A stretch of 64,000 bases of DNA from Actinomycetales bacterium (GCA_016715285.1 JADKAO010000002.1:62001-126000); one strand, 5' to 3'. Positions 44,512 to 55,900 are shown, numbered from the stretch's first letter. The notes: generated from the letters alone by a model not told the origin. Numbers and translations are program-made.

Positions 44512-44991
44512 GCCTCGCGCCAATCACCAGAACGGCCACCGGACTTGGCGGTGACCCGGATGTCGGTGATTCGGGCGTGGCGATCGACGGCCTTGACCAT
44601 GTCGACGAGGGCGAGCGCCGCGACCGCGACGGCGGTCAGGGCTTCCATTTCGATGCCGGTGCGATCGGCGGTACGGACCGTCGCCTCGGATCTCGACGCC
44701 GTCGTCGATGACGGTGAGGTCGACGGCGGCGAAGTGGACCGCGACCGGGTGCGCGAGCGGCACGAGGTCGGGGGTGCGCTTGACGGCCTGGATGCCGGCG
44801 ATCCGCGCCACCGCGAGCGCGTCGCCCTTGGGCACGGTGCCCTCACGCAGGGCGCCGACGGCCGCCGAGCTCAGGAGCACGCGGCCGGCGGCACTCGCGC
44901 TCCGGGCCGTGATCGCCTTGGCGCTCACGTCGACCATGGCGGCGGTGCCGTCGGCGCGGACGTGGGTCAGTCGGGCGGGCTCGTCGCTCAT
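44508..44991 (-). pseudogene. moaC: cyclic pyranopterin monophosphate synthase MoaC, apparent frameshift
   Basis: From 44991 (MSDEPARLTHVRADGTAAMVDVSAK) through TPDLVPLAHPVAVHFAAVDL, the frame changes near 44680. It continues TADRTGIEMEALTAVAVAALALVDMVKAVDR and ends GGRSGDW, the usual MoaC C-terminus. MoaC converts the GTP-derived intermediate made by MoaA into cPMP. It starts within four bases of the moeA end and overlaps moaB, so moeA-moaC-moaB-rimJ form one tight operon. Confidence 0.9.
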
Positions 44992-46217
44992 CGGGGGCCT
45001 CCTTCGGGTGGGTCGAGGACGATCGCCTCGACCTCGTCGCCTGCCGACAAGGCCGTCACCTCGGCCGGCACGAGGAGGTATGCCTTGGCGTCGGCGAGGT
45101 CTGCGACGAAATGTGACCCCTGACCTGACACGGGGTGGGCGCAGAGGCGGTCGCCGTCACGGGATAGGACAGCGCGGGCGATCTGGAGTTTGCCTGCGGG
45201 CGAACGCATCCCGGCCGCGAGGATGACTCGGACGGTGTCGGGAGCCGGGTCGAGGCCGAGCAGGCGGCGGATCGCCGGGCGGACGAACATCTCGAAGGAG
45301 ACCGCCGCCGAGACCGGGTTGCCCGGGAGGCCGAAAAACGGCACGCGAGCGTCCCCGAGGAGGCCGAACCCCTGGGGTTTACCGGGCTGCATCGCGACCT
45401 GGACGAACTCCACGCTGCCCGAGTCGCGCAGGACGTCCTTGACGACGTCGTGGACCCCCATGCTCACCCCACCCGAGGTGACGACGAGATCGGCCTCCCC
45501 CGCCAGGCGATCGAGCAGGCACGCACCGCCTCGGGGTGGTCGCCGATGCTCCTCGGTATGCCGTCCGCCCACCCTGGCCTCGACCAGGGCGGCGAGCAAG
45601 GTGCTGTTGGAGTCGTAGATCTGGCCGTCGGCCGAGCGGCTGCCCGGGCGCGACCAGTTCGGCGCCGGTCGACACACCGCAACGCGGGGACGGGGGGGGC
45701 CGAGACGTGGCTGCCAGCGGCGGCAGCCACGAGCGCCAGCCGGCGCGGGGTCAGGATCTGACCGGGCTGCCAGCACGTCGCTGCCCCGGCGGAGGTCTTC
45801 GCCCCGACGCCGGATCGAGGTGTCGATGGGCACCTCGTCGGTGATGGCGACCACGGTGTCGCCACCGTCGGTGAGTTCGACCTTGACGACCGTGTCGGCG
45901 CCGTCCGGCATCGGCGCCCCGGTCATGATCCGGATCGCCTCGCCCGCACCGACCCTCATGCCGGCGGCGGAATCGCCTGCGGCGCAATGGGCGACGACCC
46001 GCAGCCGGGCCGGCCGCTCAGGGGAGGCCCCGAGCAGGTCGGCAGCGCGGACGGCATACCCGTCCATGGCGGAGTTGTCGAAGCCGGGGAGGTCGACGCG
46101 CGAGGTGAGCGGACCCGCAGCGACGAGGCCCGCAGCCGCGACCAGTGCCATCGTCACGGGCGGCAGGGGTGCGACCTGGGCCAGGACCAGAGCGCGGTGC
46201 TCGGCCACGGTCCGCAC
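44988..46217 (-). pseudogene. moeA: molybdopterin molybdenumtransferase MoeA, apparent internal frameshifts
   Basis: GTG 46217 gives RTVAEHRALVLAQVAPLPP, then GFDNSAMDGYAVRAADLL, GEAIRIMTGAPMPDGADTVV and RRRGEDLRRGSDVL. Between about 45780 and 45530 two or three indels put AGQILTPRRLALVAAA and STGAELVAPGQPLG in other frames. The final frame reads DLVVTSGGVSMGVHDVVKDVL and FGLPGNPVSAAVSFEMFV. MoeA inserts molybdate into adenylylated molybdopterin. It follows UGPase in the conserved actinobacterial order. Confidence 0.9.
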
Positions 46218-47611
46218 CAGCGCAACACCGCCCCGTCGGGGACGTCGGCGGGCATGGTCGCGCGTGGCGTCGATGTCGACGTCTCCGAGGCAGGTCACGT
46301 TCTGCCCGACGACGACATCGCCGAGAGCCGAAGGACGTGCAGTGCCGCAGACTGGGGCACCCCTCCCCGGGAACCGCGCCTCGAAGTCATCGATGAGGAC
46401 GAACTCGGGGCCCAACTCCACCGCCGGGTCAGGGCGTCGCCACCGATTCCCGCCATCGGCGTCAAGGCGGTAGCGGTCGGACCGCGAGCAAGAGCAGGTC
46501 AGCGGTCGTCTTGACCGGCTCGAATCGGTCGCGCGCCACGAGCAGCGCTTGTGCGCCGTCAACCGACTCGATCGCCGCTCCCATGGCCGACTCGAGTTGG
46601 AGCACCGGCGTGGACGTCGGATCGGTCGGGTCGACCGTCTTGCGATTGACGATGACCGGAAGAGCGGGCCCAGACGCGGAGGCCAACTCGGCCACGACGT
46701 CGACCCGCACCCACAGGCTGTTGGCGTTGAAGAAACGGTGCCGCGCGATGTCGCCGAAGGCACCCTCCTCCCCCGGCGCCACCATCGCCAGCTCACGGAG
46801 GATGAGCCTTCCGTCCTCGACGCGGCGGGCGAAGTGCCCGCCCTTGCGGTCGTTGGCCGTCCGCCGACACGCTTCGACGACGAGCGGCAGGTCGTGCTCG
46901 ATGACCCAACTCGCGATCGCTGGGTCGCACGTCGCGCCGAGGTTGTCGGCATTGGAGATGAAGACGTAGCGGACTCCCTGGGTGCCGCAGTTGCTGCACA
47001 AGGCCTGACGCCGAGGGAGGCGAACACGTCGCCATGGCCGGGCGGGCACCACTCGAGCTCCGGGTCCGTCGGCCAGTCGACCGGCGCCAGGGTGTCCGCT
47101 GGCGACCTTCGGCACCGCACCTTGGACAAAGTCCAGGGAGAGCCCCTCGACACTGAGATCCGGGTATGCCGCGAGGGCCCGCAAGGTGTCACCGCGGGTG
47201 CGGAAGGAATTCATGAACGCGAGGGGCAGTGAGACGGCATACCGTGCGCGCAGCGAACGGACTTGGCGGACGATGATGTCGAGGAAGGACAGCCCATCGC
47301 GCACCAGGAGGACGCTCTTGGGGCCGTCAAGACCCATCGTCGTGCCGAGGCCGCCGTTGAGTTTGACGATGGCGACATGAGGCAGCGCTCGGCGGCAGCC
47401 CGTCGTCGTCGACCTCATGAGCCGACAGCGCCGGGAGAGCGTCGACCGGTCGGATCGAGTCTTCGGGGATGAGACCCTGGGCGCCCGCGGCCACGGCGAG
47501 GAAATGTGTCGTGAACTGACCGATGGTGTGTGTGCCAGCGCCCTGGACGCGCATCCGCCGTTGGGCCTCGGCCAGCGCGGCACGATGCTCGGCAGCGAGC
47601 TCCACTTTCAT
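46215..47611 (-). pseudogene. UTP--glucose-1-phosphate uridylyltransferase, several apparent frameshifts
   Basis: The N-terminus from ATG 47611 (MKVELAAEHRAALAEAQRRM) shifts near 47390 to VAIVKLNGGLGTTMGLDGPKS, the nucleotide-binding loop of the eukaryote-like UGP2 family. A stretch at about 47110-46990 (TLAPVDWPTDPELEWCPPGHG) is in a different frame from both flanks. The frame then reads VRYVFISNADNLGATCD and shifts again near 46480 to reach EFVLIDDFEARFPG and VVGQNVTCLGDVDI. The end is ambiguous and may overlap moeA. It makes UDP-glucose for envelope polymers. Confidence 0.83.
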
Positions 47612-47685
47612 CACCCGGCCAGCCTAATCGCGGCGCGTGAGCGCCAGCCGCGACGACCCTGGCGACGCTGACCTACGCTGGCGAG

Positions 47686-48306
47686 GTGCCGACTCCCGAA
47701 CGCGCCGTCGTCGAGCGAAAGGCCCAGCTGCGCCGCGCCGTTCGGACCTCGCGCCGTCACCGGCGCGACCTCGACCCGGACGGTCACGCTCGCGCCGCGT
47801 CCGGGGACGCCCTCGCGGCGGCCACGCTCGCGTGGCTCAGGGACAGATCCCGCGAGGTCGGGCACCCCTCACCGTCACGGCATACGCGTCCTGGCCGACC
47901 GAACCCCCACCGGAGCTCACTGCACTCCGGGGTCCGGCCACACGGTGCTCCTCCCGATCACGCATCCTCTGCCCGACCGCACGCTCGACTGGTATGCCGC
48001 CGGAGCGGGACCGCACCAGCCGTGGGGCGTCGACGCGATCTCGCGCGCCGACCTCGTGCTCGCCCCGGGTCTGCTCGTCGACGCGACGGGCACCAGGCTG
48101 GGACAGGGGGGTGGCTACTACGACACCGCGTTGGCGCTCTGCGGTCGGCATCCGTCCGGCCTCTGGGCGCCGGTCACGACCGACCCTGCCCTGGGGACCA
48201 CGACCGCCTGTCACGGCGTCCTGCGACCGGGACGGACCGCTCGGTCTGGGATCCACGAAAGTCCGGCCTCCGCTGGACTCACTCCGGGGAGAGGGCCCGA
48301 CGATGA
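47686..48306 (+). pseudogene. 5-formyltetrahydrofolate cyclo-ligase, apparent frameshifts
   Basis: GTG 47686 starts PTPERAVVERKAQLRRAVRTSRR, the ATP-binding N-terminus. The frame shifts near 47870 (VTAYASWPTEPPPELTAL) and again near 47940 to VLLPITHPLPDRTLDWYAAG. The signature LVLAPGLLVDATGTRLGQGGGYYDTAL follows. The last 30 codons cannot be matched to the family, so the end is approximate. The enzyme returns 5-formyl-THF to the folate pool. Divergent from UGPase. Confidence 0.8.
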
Positions 48307-48309
48307 TCC

Positions 48310-49944
48310 ATGCCGGCCCGGCGATCGGGTCCCGACGATCCGTCGCCCCCACGGTCGGGCTACGGCGTCAATGACCTCACCGTCGCGATGCTCCTCGGCG
48401 CCTTCGCCCTCTTCCTCGCGGTCGTCTCGGTGCGGATCTCCGACCGCTCCGGGGTGCCGGTCATGCTGCTCTACCTCGGGATCGGGCTTGCTCTTCGGCA
48501 GCGACGGCATGGGGATCCGCTTCGACGACGCCGGGCTGACCCAGGTGCTCGGGTATGCCGCGCTCGTCCTCATCCTCGCCGACGGCGGCCTCACCACGTC
48601 GTGGGCCGGGATCAAACGATCGGTCGCACCGGCGCTGGCCCTGTCGACGGTCGGTGTGCTCGTCTCGATCCTCGTCGTCGCGGCGGGCGCAGCCTTGATC
48701 TTCGGCTGGTCCTGGCGGCTGTCGTTGCTCGTCGGCGCGATCCTCGCCTCGACCGACGCCGCCGCCGTCTTCTCCGTGCTGCGCAACGTCGCCCTGCCCC
48801 GCCGGGTCCGAGGCATGCTCGAGGCGGAGTCGGGCTTCAATGACGCCCCGGTCGTCATCATCACGACCGCCCTCGCGGTGCAGTTGACGACGGGGCCGAA
48901 GACACCTCGTGGGCGCCGTTGCTGGCGCTCGCTCTCGTCGAACTCGCGGCTGGCGCGCTCATTGGGCTGCTCATCGGCTGGCTCGGCGGTCGCCTCGTCC
49001 GCCAGATCGCGTCTGGCGCGTCGGGTCTGTTCGCGATCGCGGTGCTCGCGATCCCGATCCTCGCGTATGCCGCGGCCTCGGCCGCGCACACCTCCGGCTT
49101 CATCGCGGCATACCTCAGCGCGCTGGTCTTGGGGAATATGGAACTGCCGCACGTAAACGCGGTGCACGCGTTCGCCTCCGCGGTCGGCACCCTCGCGCAG
49201 ATCGGCCTCTTCTTCTTCCTGGGACTGCTCGCCTCGCCGATGCGGCTGAGCAGCCAGGTGGTGCCGGCGCTCGTGCTGGGGTTCGTCCTCTTGGTGGTCG
49301 CGCGGCCGCTGTCGGTGGCGGTGTCGCTGGCACCGTTCCGGATCCCTTGGCGGGACCAGGTCTTCCTGTCGTGGGCGGGGCTGCGGGGGCAGTGCCGGTC
49401 GTGCTCGCGACCGTGCCGGTCACGCTCGGTGCAGCGGGGACGACGTGGATCTTCGACTTCGTGTTTGTCCTGGTGCTGATCTACACGCTCCTCCAGGGGC
49501 CGACCCTGCCGTGGCTGGCCGAGCGACTCGGGCTCGTCGAATCGATCCAGCCGGTGCCGCTGCATGTCGAAACAACGGTCTTGGACCGGATGAACGCCGA
49601 GATTGTTACTGCGCGGATCGGTCCACGCTCGAAACTGCATGGGGTCGAGGTGTTCGAACTGCGCCTGCCCCGCGACGCCAATATCACGCTGGTGGTCCGA
49701 AACGAACACACCCTTTGTGCCTGACGGCGTCTCGCGGCTCCGGCACGGCGACGAGATCCTCATCGTGACGCCTGCGCCGCTGCGGCACGAAGTCGAAAAG
49801 CGGCTGGTGATGGTGAGCCGCTATGGACGACTCGCGGGGTGGGTGGTTGAGAGCCCGCCCCGGCTGGGCCGGCGAGCGCGGGCGCGTCGACGAGCGGGGC
49901 AGCTGTGGCGCCGGGCGCAAGCAGCGGCACGGCCGCGCTCCTGA
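48310..49944 (+). pseudogene. K+/H+ antiporter of the CPA1 family with TrkA-C domain, several apparent frameshifts
   Basis: Segments in alternating frames read: MLLGAFALFLAVVSVRISDR; LTQVLGYAALVLILADGGL; SLLVGAILASTDAAAVFSVL, with the transport Asp pair; MLEAESGFNDAPVVIITTAL; LVELAAGALIGLLIGWLGG; AHTSGFIAAYLSALVLGN; IGLFFFLGLLASPMRLSSQV; GTTWIFDFVFVLVLIYTLLQ. They end with a TrkA-C-like domain (HGVEVFELRLPRDANITLVV, PDGVSRLRHGDEILIV). This is the CvrA/NhaP2 type of potassium/proton antiporter. At least four indels separate the pieces; they look like consensus errors. Confidence 0.85.
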
Positions 49945-50066
49945 TTCGCTCGGAGGCCGCTGCGGCGCTGGGTTCCCAGCGTCGCTGGCTCGCTGTCGCG
50001 CGATTCGGGTATGCCGTGCCCGCGCCGTAGAATCCCCACGCTGCAGCTCCCAACGAAGAGGACCCC

Positions 50067-50489
50067 GTGCCCACCTACGCCTACGCGTGCACCGCTTGTG
50101 ATCACGCCTTTGATTTCGTCCAGTCCTTCAGCGACGACCCGCTGTCGGTCTGCCCGGAGTGCGGCGGGCGACTGCGGAAGGTGTACGGCTCGATTGGTGT
50201 GACGTTCAAGGGGTCGGGGTTCTACCGCAACGACTCGAGGGCCGCGGGCTCGAAAGCTGGCGGCTCGGCCGGGTCCGCTGGTCCGACCGGAGCGGGCGAC
50301 TCCAAAGAGCCGGGCGGGTCTGGGTCGTCTAACGGCAATGGGTCGAAGTCGGGAGCTGACACGAGTTCGTCGGCTGGGTCTTCGGGAGCGTCTGGGTCGT
50401 CGGGATCTGGGTCGTCGGGTTCGAGCTTGTCAGGCGGGTCCAGCTCGGCTGGTTCCAAGGCGGCGTCGTCGGCCACGTCCTCCACGTAG
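50067..50489 (+). CDS. FmdB-type zinc-ribbon protein with disordered Ser/Gly-rich tail (Ruc-like)
   Basis: 140 residues from GTG 50067. The first 50 residues form the FmdB zinc ribbon: PTYAYACTACDHAFDFVQS with paired Cys, then SVCPECGGRLRKVYGSIGV. The rest is almost entirely Ser, Gly, Ala and Asn. The arrangement and its position beside the cyclo-ligase/UGPase genes match M. tuberculosis Rv0991c (Ruc), a redox-switched disordered chaperone. Function here is inferred from that synteny. Confidence 0.88.
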   Translation: MPTYAYACTACDHAFDFVQSFSDDPLSVCPECGGRLRKVYGSIGVTFKGSGFYRNDSRAAGSKAGGSAGSAGPTGAGDSKEPGGSGSSNGNGSKSGADTSSSAGSSGASGSSGSGSSGSSLSGGSSSAGSKAASSATSST

Positions 50490-50587
50490 CCGCAGGGTTG
50501 TCCCCAGGGTTCCGTTGGGTGGTCCCACAATCCCCAGCCGGTCGCGGAGCCGAGGCGTGACGGCATACCGGCGCTTAGCCTTGGCCC

Positions 50588-51390
50588 ATGACCGATGTCG
50601 CTCCTGCCCCCGCTCAGTCCCCCGCCGTGCTTGGCCTCCCCGACTTCGAGCCGCGAGCGGAGATTGGGGTCATCGGGGGTTCCGGGTTCTACAGCTTCCT
50701 GCATGGCGCGCAACGGGTGGCCGTGGAGACGCCCTATGGGGAGCCGAGCGACGACATCGTCGTGGGTGAGCTGGCGGGGCGGTCCGTCGCTTTCCTCGCC
50801 CGGCATGGGCACGATCATCGGTTCCCACCCCATCGGGTGAATTACCGGGCCAACCTCTGGGCGCTGCGGTCGCTGGGGGTGCGCCAGGTCTTGTCCCCGT
50901 GTGCCGTGGGATCGCTCGACCCGCAGTGCGGGCCCGGCACGATCGTGGTGCCTGCCCAGGTGGTCGACCGCACCTGGGGTCGGGAGCACACGTTCTATGA
51001 CGAGATCGGTGCCGTGGTGCATGTCGGCTTCGCCGACCCCCTACTGTGCGCGCGGGCGGGCCGCTGTCGCCGACGCGCTGAGCGCGACCACGCTGCCCCA
51101 CGCGCTGTATCGTCGGGATGACGGCCATGCCTGAAGCGGCGCTGGCGCGCGAGCTCGCGATGTGCTTCACGACGGTGGCGATGGTGACTGACCTCGACGC
51201 CGGCGCGGAGCACGGCGAGGGCGTGACCCACGACGAAGTGCTCGCGACCTTCGCCGCCGCAATGCCGGGATTCAAGGCGTTGATCGCTGACACGGTCGGT
51301 CGACTGCCAGCGGCAGAGTCCGATGGCGACGCGTCGTGCGCCTGCAGACGGTCACTCGATGGTCTGACCTTGCCGTTCGCCCTGCCCTGA
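50588..51390 (+). pseudogene. mtnP: S-methyl-5'-thioadenosine phosphorylase, frame broken with a likely internal deletion
   Basis: The N-terminal 150 residues are clear: IGVIGGSGFYSFL (phosphate loop), LARHGHDHRFPPHRVNYRANLW and LSPCAVGSLDPQCGPGTIVVP, followed by HVGFADP. Near 51045 the frame changes, and about 30 codons that should contain GPRFSTRAES and the nucleoside pocket are absent. The frame resumes at MTAMPEAALARELAMCFTTVAMVTDLDAG to the stop at 51390. Either an assembly collapse or a real inactivating deletion. The intact enzyme splits methylthioadenosine in the methionine-salvage route. Confidence 0.8.
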
Positions 51391-51401
51391 AGAGGGCACG
51401 A

Positions 51402-52166
51402 ATGATCGCCATGAACGAGTCCCTGTCGATCGTCACCTCGCGATGGAGCAGGCAGGGCGCGCCCCGATCTCGGCGCACGGCATACCGGATCCGGGTGGGA
51501 CGGCGGGTGCTGTCCGCGTTGTTGGTCGGCGTCGCGGTCTGGGTGGTCACCGATGCGATCCGGCCAAGGCCACCGACTCCCAGTCAAGTGCTCGTCGTGG
51601 CCGCGCGCGATCTCCCTGCCGGCACCCGGCTCGTCGCGAGCGACCTCACGACAGCGCGCCTTGGGTCCGGTTCGGCGACTCTGGCGGCGTTGGGTGACCC
51701 GACCGCTGCGGTGGGGCAGGTCCTGGATTCGCCGGTAGCCGTGGGTGAAACGATCTCGACGACGCGGCTGCGCGGTCCGGCAGTGATCACCGGGCTGCGC
51801 TCTGGTCAGCTTGCGGTGGCGGTGCCCGTCGCCAACGCCGCGATCCTTGAGCTTGCTCGTGAGGGCGACCGGGTCAGGCTCATTGGCACCGCTGGCGGGG
51901 GCGCGAGCGTCGAGGGCGTCGTGCTGTCCCTGGGAGCGCGAGCCCGAGCCAGCACAGGTTCCCCTGCACTGCTGGACGGCGCTGGCGCACCGCTCAGCGA
52001 TAGCCTCAACTCAGCCGGCGCAGGCAGGGCAGGCAGTGCTGGGGTCATGGGGGGTCAGGCTCTGGTCGTGTCGCTCTCGGAGAAGGACGCCCGCGTCGTC
52101 GCCCAGGAGTTCGGAGCTGCCGGCGCCGGCAGTGGCTTCGTGGTCGCGATTTACCCCGCTAGCTAA
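51402..52166 (+). CDS. SAF-domain membrane-anchored protein (CpaB/RcpC-like)
   Basis: 254 residues. ATG 51402 has AGAGG upstream; ATG 51411 is an alternative. One N-terminal membrane helix (VLSALLVGVAVWVVTDAI) is followed by an SAF domain (VLVVAARDLPAGTRLVASDL...) of the type in CpaB pilus proteins and antifreeze-like folds. The remainder has a beta-rich domain and a Gly/Ala/Ser-rich loop, ending SGFVVAIYPAS. No pilus genes are nearby. Same neighbourhood as Ruc and MscL in Actinobacteria. The 3' end is duplicated just downstream. Confidence 0.82.
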   Translation: MIAMNESLSIVTSRWSRQGAPRSRRTAYRIRVGRRVLSALLVGVAVWVVTDAIRPRPPTPSQVLVVAARDLPAGTRLVASDLTTARLGSGSATLAALGDPTAAVGQVLDSPVAVGETISTTRLRGPAVITGLRSGQLAVAVPVANAAILELAREGDRVRLIGTAGGGASVEGVVLSLGARARASTGSPALLDGAGAPLSDSLNSAGAGRAGSAGVMGGQALVVSLSEKDARVVAQEFGAAGAGSGFVVAIYPAS

Positions 52167-52234
52167 GCAATCGGGGTTGACCGCGGCGTCACCGGTGGGT
52201 GGCTTCGTGGTCGCGATTTACCCTGCTAGCTAAG
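52133..52234 (+). repeat. 35-bp duplication of the SAF gene 3' end
   Basis: 52133-52167 and 52200-52234 are the same 35 bases (TGGCTTCGTGGTCGCGATTT...) apart from one C/T difference, 67 bp apart. The second copy lies outside the gene and repeats its last 11 codons and stop. Confidence 0.9.
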
Positions 52235-52484
52235 AGCAGTGACTGCGGCCCGGACACAGCACACAACCCGCCCCGCTCGCAACATCCTGAGGTGTTTCGA
52301 TTTTCACTATTCCCACCGGTCAGCTACCGTTATGTGGCGCGTGACTCGGGGTTTGCTCTCCGCGCGCACCAGAAGTACATCCACGGCTCCCCGGGGGCGA
52401 ACTTACCCGCCCGTCTCCCCTGACCTGAGGGGAGTTAACCCTCCCAGTGCCGGGAGCACCCCCTAGGAAAAGGATATTCGACCC

Positions 52485-52853
52485 ATGATCAAGGGTTTCA
52501 AGGACTTCCTCATGCGCGGCAACGTTGTCGACCTCGCGGTTGCGGTGGTCATTGCCACCGCATTTGGCAAGGTCATCGACGCGTTCGTCACGGTCATCAT
52601 GGACATCGTCGGCAAGCTCGGCGGTCAGCCGAACTTCTCCGGCTGGGTGCCCGGTGGCATCCACGTTGGCGACCTACTCACCACGCTCATCTCGTTCCTC
52701 ATCATTGCGGCTGCGGTCTACTTCATCGTCGTCGTCCCGCTCAACAAGCTGGCTGAGGCTCGCGCCAAGGGTATCGAGGCCCCGACCGACGCTCCGTCGG
52801 AAGAGGTTGCCCTCCTCACCGAGATCCGCGACTCGCTGCGCGCTCGCGGCTGA
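52485..52853 (+). CDS. mscL: large-conductance mechanosensitive channel MscL
   Basis: 122 residues. It begins MIKGFKDFLMRGNVVDLAVAVVIATAFGKV (the N-terminal amphipathic helix and gating helix TM1 with its Gly/Ala-rich face). The second helix is LISFLIIAAAVYFIVVVPLNKL and the C-terminal bundle EVALLTEIRDSLRARG. It opens on hypoosmotic membrane tension. The 250-bp leader upstream carries no gene; a G+C-rich part near 52385-52470 could fold but matches no class I know. Confidence 0.96.
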   Translation: MIKGFKDFLMRGNVVDLAVAVVIATAFGKVIDAFVTVIMDIVGKLGGQPNFSGWVPGGIHVGDLLTTLISFLIIAAAVYFIVVVPLNKLAEARAKGIEAPTDAPSEEVALLTEIRDSLRARG

Positions 52854-52970
52854 GTTACGCATTTGAGCAGCGAGTGACGCTCGACTCACTCGCTGTCGAG
52901 GCCATAGAGGGGGCCTCGGGCGCGACGCCCGAGGTCCCCTCTGTCTGCCTGCACCACCAAGTTGGCGGCC

Positions 52971-55900
52971 CTACTCCCAGTGGGGTGGGCGCTGCTCTTG
53001 CAACCAGCGGTCATGTGCTGACTCGTCCGAACGCTCGCCCCACCCCGCGTCAGTGTCATCGCGGGACTGATCGAGAGACCCCTTCGCGTCATGAGAGGGC
53101 ACAACCGCAGGGTTCAGCTCGCCTGAAGCCTGCGTTTCTGCCCTGCTACCGGCGTCGTCACCCATGTGCTCATTCCCTTGGGCCTGCGTGGCCTCCAACT
53201 CGCTCATTGCCGCACGGACTCCAGCCACGATTCGGGCAACCTCCCTCGCCGGGTCGCGGTAGACGTCGGTGCTCCACACCGATACCCAACGCCAGCCACA
53301 GCGTTCTGCCTGCTCGGGACGCAACCGCTCACGTGACCGGATACCCGGCAGGGCGGCATACTCCGGGCCGTCGGAAGTGACCGCCACCAGATAGCGCCCG
53401 GGCGCGTCAGGGTGACCCACTGCGAGTTCGACGCGGTGGGGGCCGACCCCCCAGCTCGGCGCGACGATGAGTCCCTCGGCGACCAGGCGCTCGCGGAGAT
53501 AGTCGAGCACCGCGCTGGCCGACCGTGAGGCGGCGGCCCCTGGTTCAGCGTCTCCCTCGCCCCCGCCTTCCGAGGTGGGCCCAGACTCGGGCATCGCCGC
53601 CCAGCGCTCAGCGGCCTCGAGAAGCGACCGCAACCACCGCGGCCCGGCGCTGCGCAAGCGAGCCGGATCAAGATCGGCCGCTCGCAGGGTTGACACCACG
53701 ACCACGTTTTGCTGCGCGCTCCCGACGGCTGCCTGGATTTGCGGCAGCACAGCATCGTCGGCTAACGACGGGAAGCGGTAGACGACTCGGCCTCGCGGAG
53801 TCCGGCCATAACCCACGGCCACGATCAACTCATCGGCGGTGACCCCAGCAGCGTCCGTCACAAGCGCAACCGGTATGTCAGCCGCGCCTCCGACCGTCGG
53901 CAGTCCCGCACGAATCTGGTCGGCCATCCCGGCAGTCAGCGCGACAATCGCCAGACTGCGCCTCGGGGAGGATGCGAGGTGCGCTGCGACGAGCGCGATC
54001 ACGCGGTCAACTTCGGCCTGAGTCCACTCGACCGCGTCGTCCCCGCTGGGCGCGACATGTGCAACGCCCTCAACGAGCTCGAAGGTGATCGGCGGTGACA
54101 TGTCAGGGGACGGAATGCCACCAAGAGCATCCGGTATGCCGTCCAGATGCAGGCGAGGGTCGGCCGGTGAGTGCCACCACCGCAGACTCCGGACCGGGAG
54201 GACATGCCGAGCCGCATGGAAGAGCGACACTCGGACGCTCGTGTCACCCGAGCGGGCACGGGTGTGCGGCACCCCGGCCTGCTCCTGCGGCACCCCCACG
54301 AGGAAGCGTGACGGCATACCCCCCGCAGCGCTCCCCACGATGACAACCTGGCGGGCCCGCGACAAGGCGGACACCGTCTCCGCTACAGTCACCGCGGCAG
54401 CGTCGTCGACGACTACCACGTCGAAGGAGGTGCCGGGGGTGAGTAAGTGCGCCACGGCATACGGGCTCATCGCGATGCAGGGGTAGATGCCGGTGAGGAC
54501 GGACTCGGTCTCGCGGAACAGGTCGGCGAAGCGCAACCGTCCCCGCCCCGCGCCGAGCTGAGCACGGAGCAAGTCGACTTGGCGCTGGTGTTCGGCGATG
54601 CGGCGGCGCGCGACACGCAAGTGTTGGGCCCGGACGAGCGCGCGCGAGTCGTCACGATGCGCAGTGTCCTGCTCGCGGAAGGTGACGGCGGCGCGGCGGA
54701 GGGCGGGACCGTCGTGACCGGCATACCGGCTGTCGGCGAGGGTGATTTCCTGACCGATCGAACCCCACCAAATGTGGTCGAGTTCGGTCGGCACCTGGTC
54801 GGCCGTGACGCTGCGCCGAGCGAAATCATCGAGGACCTCGGTCATCCCCGCAGCACGCAACTCCGCGAGCACGGGAGTGACCTGCGGGAGGATGCTGAGC
54901 CGTTCGGGCCGGGACGCAAGGTGCTTGAGGCGGCCGCGAAGCAGCGGCATGGTCAGCTCATGGAGGCCGCCGCCCGCCTCCGTCGTGGCGAGGCGTTCGC
55001 TGAGCCAGTGCAGGTCGACAGCGAGGGCGTCATAACGCTCTTGCGCGTCATCGAGGCGGGGCGAGATTTCGGGTCGACCGCCCGCGCCGACCAAGTCGAA
55101 CCAGTCGTTGCGTTGCTCTCGGGCTGAGAGGAGTTCGGCGTGTAAGTCGGCCGGCGGCTTGCCCGGTCGCAGCAGCCGACGGGTTTGACGACGGACGCGG
55201 GAGCGGGTGACCCAGCCGAGGTCGACCTCGTCGTCGGCGCCCCGGAAGTGGCTGGACCCGGTCGCCGCAACGTGCTCGTCGAGGGGCCGGTCGAAGATTT
55301 CCGGGCGGAAGACCTCCAGGGTGTCGCGGACTCCGCGCATGGTGCGCAAGGCTCGCTCCCACTCGGCGGGAGTGCGGGCCGGGGGCAGGCTTGACTCCGC
55401 GAGTATGCCGTCCAATTCGGCTGCGCGAGTAGTGAGTCCCTCACCCGCTAGTCGCCCGAGGATCTCCCGAGCACGCTGCGCATCGGCCTCGGTGCGGATG
55501 TCCGCGCCGTACCACGGGTCGATGCGGTCATCTGGCTCACTGTGACCGCCAGGCCCATTGTGACCGTCAGGGTCATTGGGCTCACCTGGCTCAGGCCGCG
55601 AGGTGGTCTCACTCGCGAGACTGGTCGGAGAGCCCGTATCCCACGCCCCAGCAGCGGCAGCCGCCTGCAATCGGAGGGCGAGTTCGGCGATGCGGTCGCG
55701 GCTCAGGCCGCGCAGGGTCGGGCCCGAGATTCGGACGCGCGACCCAGGGGGCGGGGACTGCGCAGCGAGCCGCGCCATCTCTTCTTGCACGTCGTATGCC
55801 GTCACGCCCCACGGCTCGCGGCGCTCGTGCAACGCGTCGACGTGATCGATCAGGGCCTTGCGAGCGGCGGTGAGGGCTCCGGCCCGGGCTGCGCGGGCGT

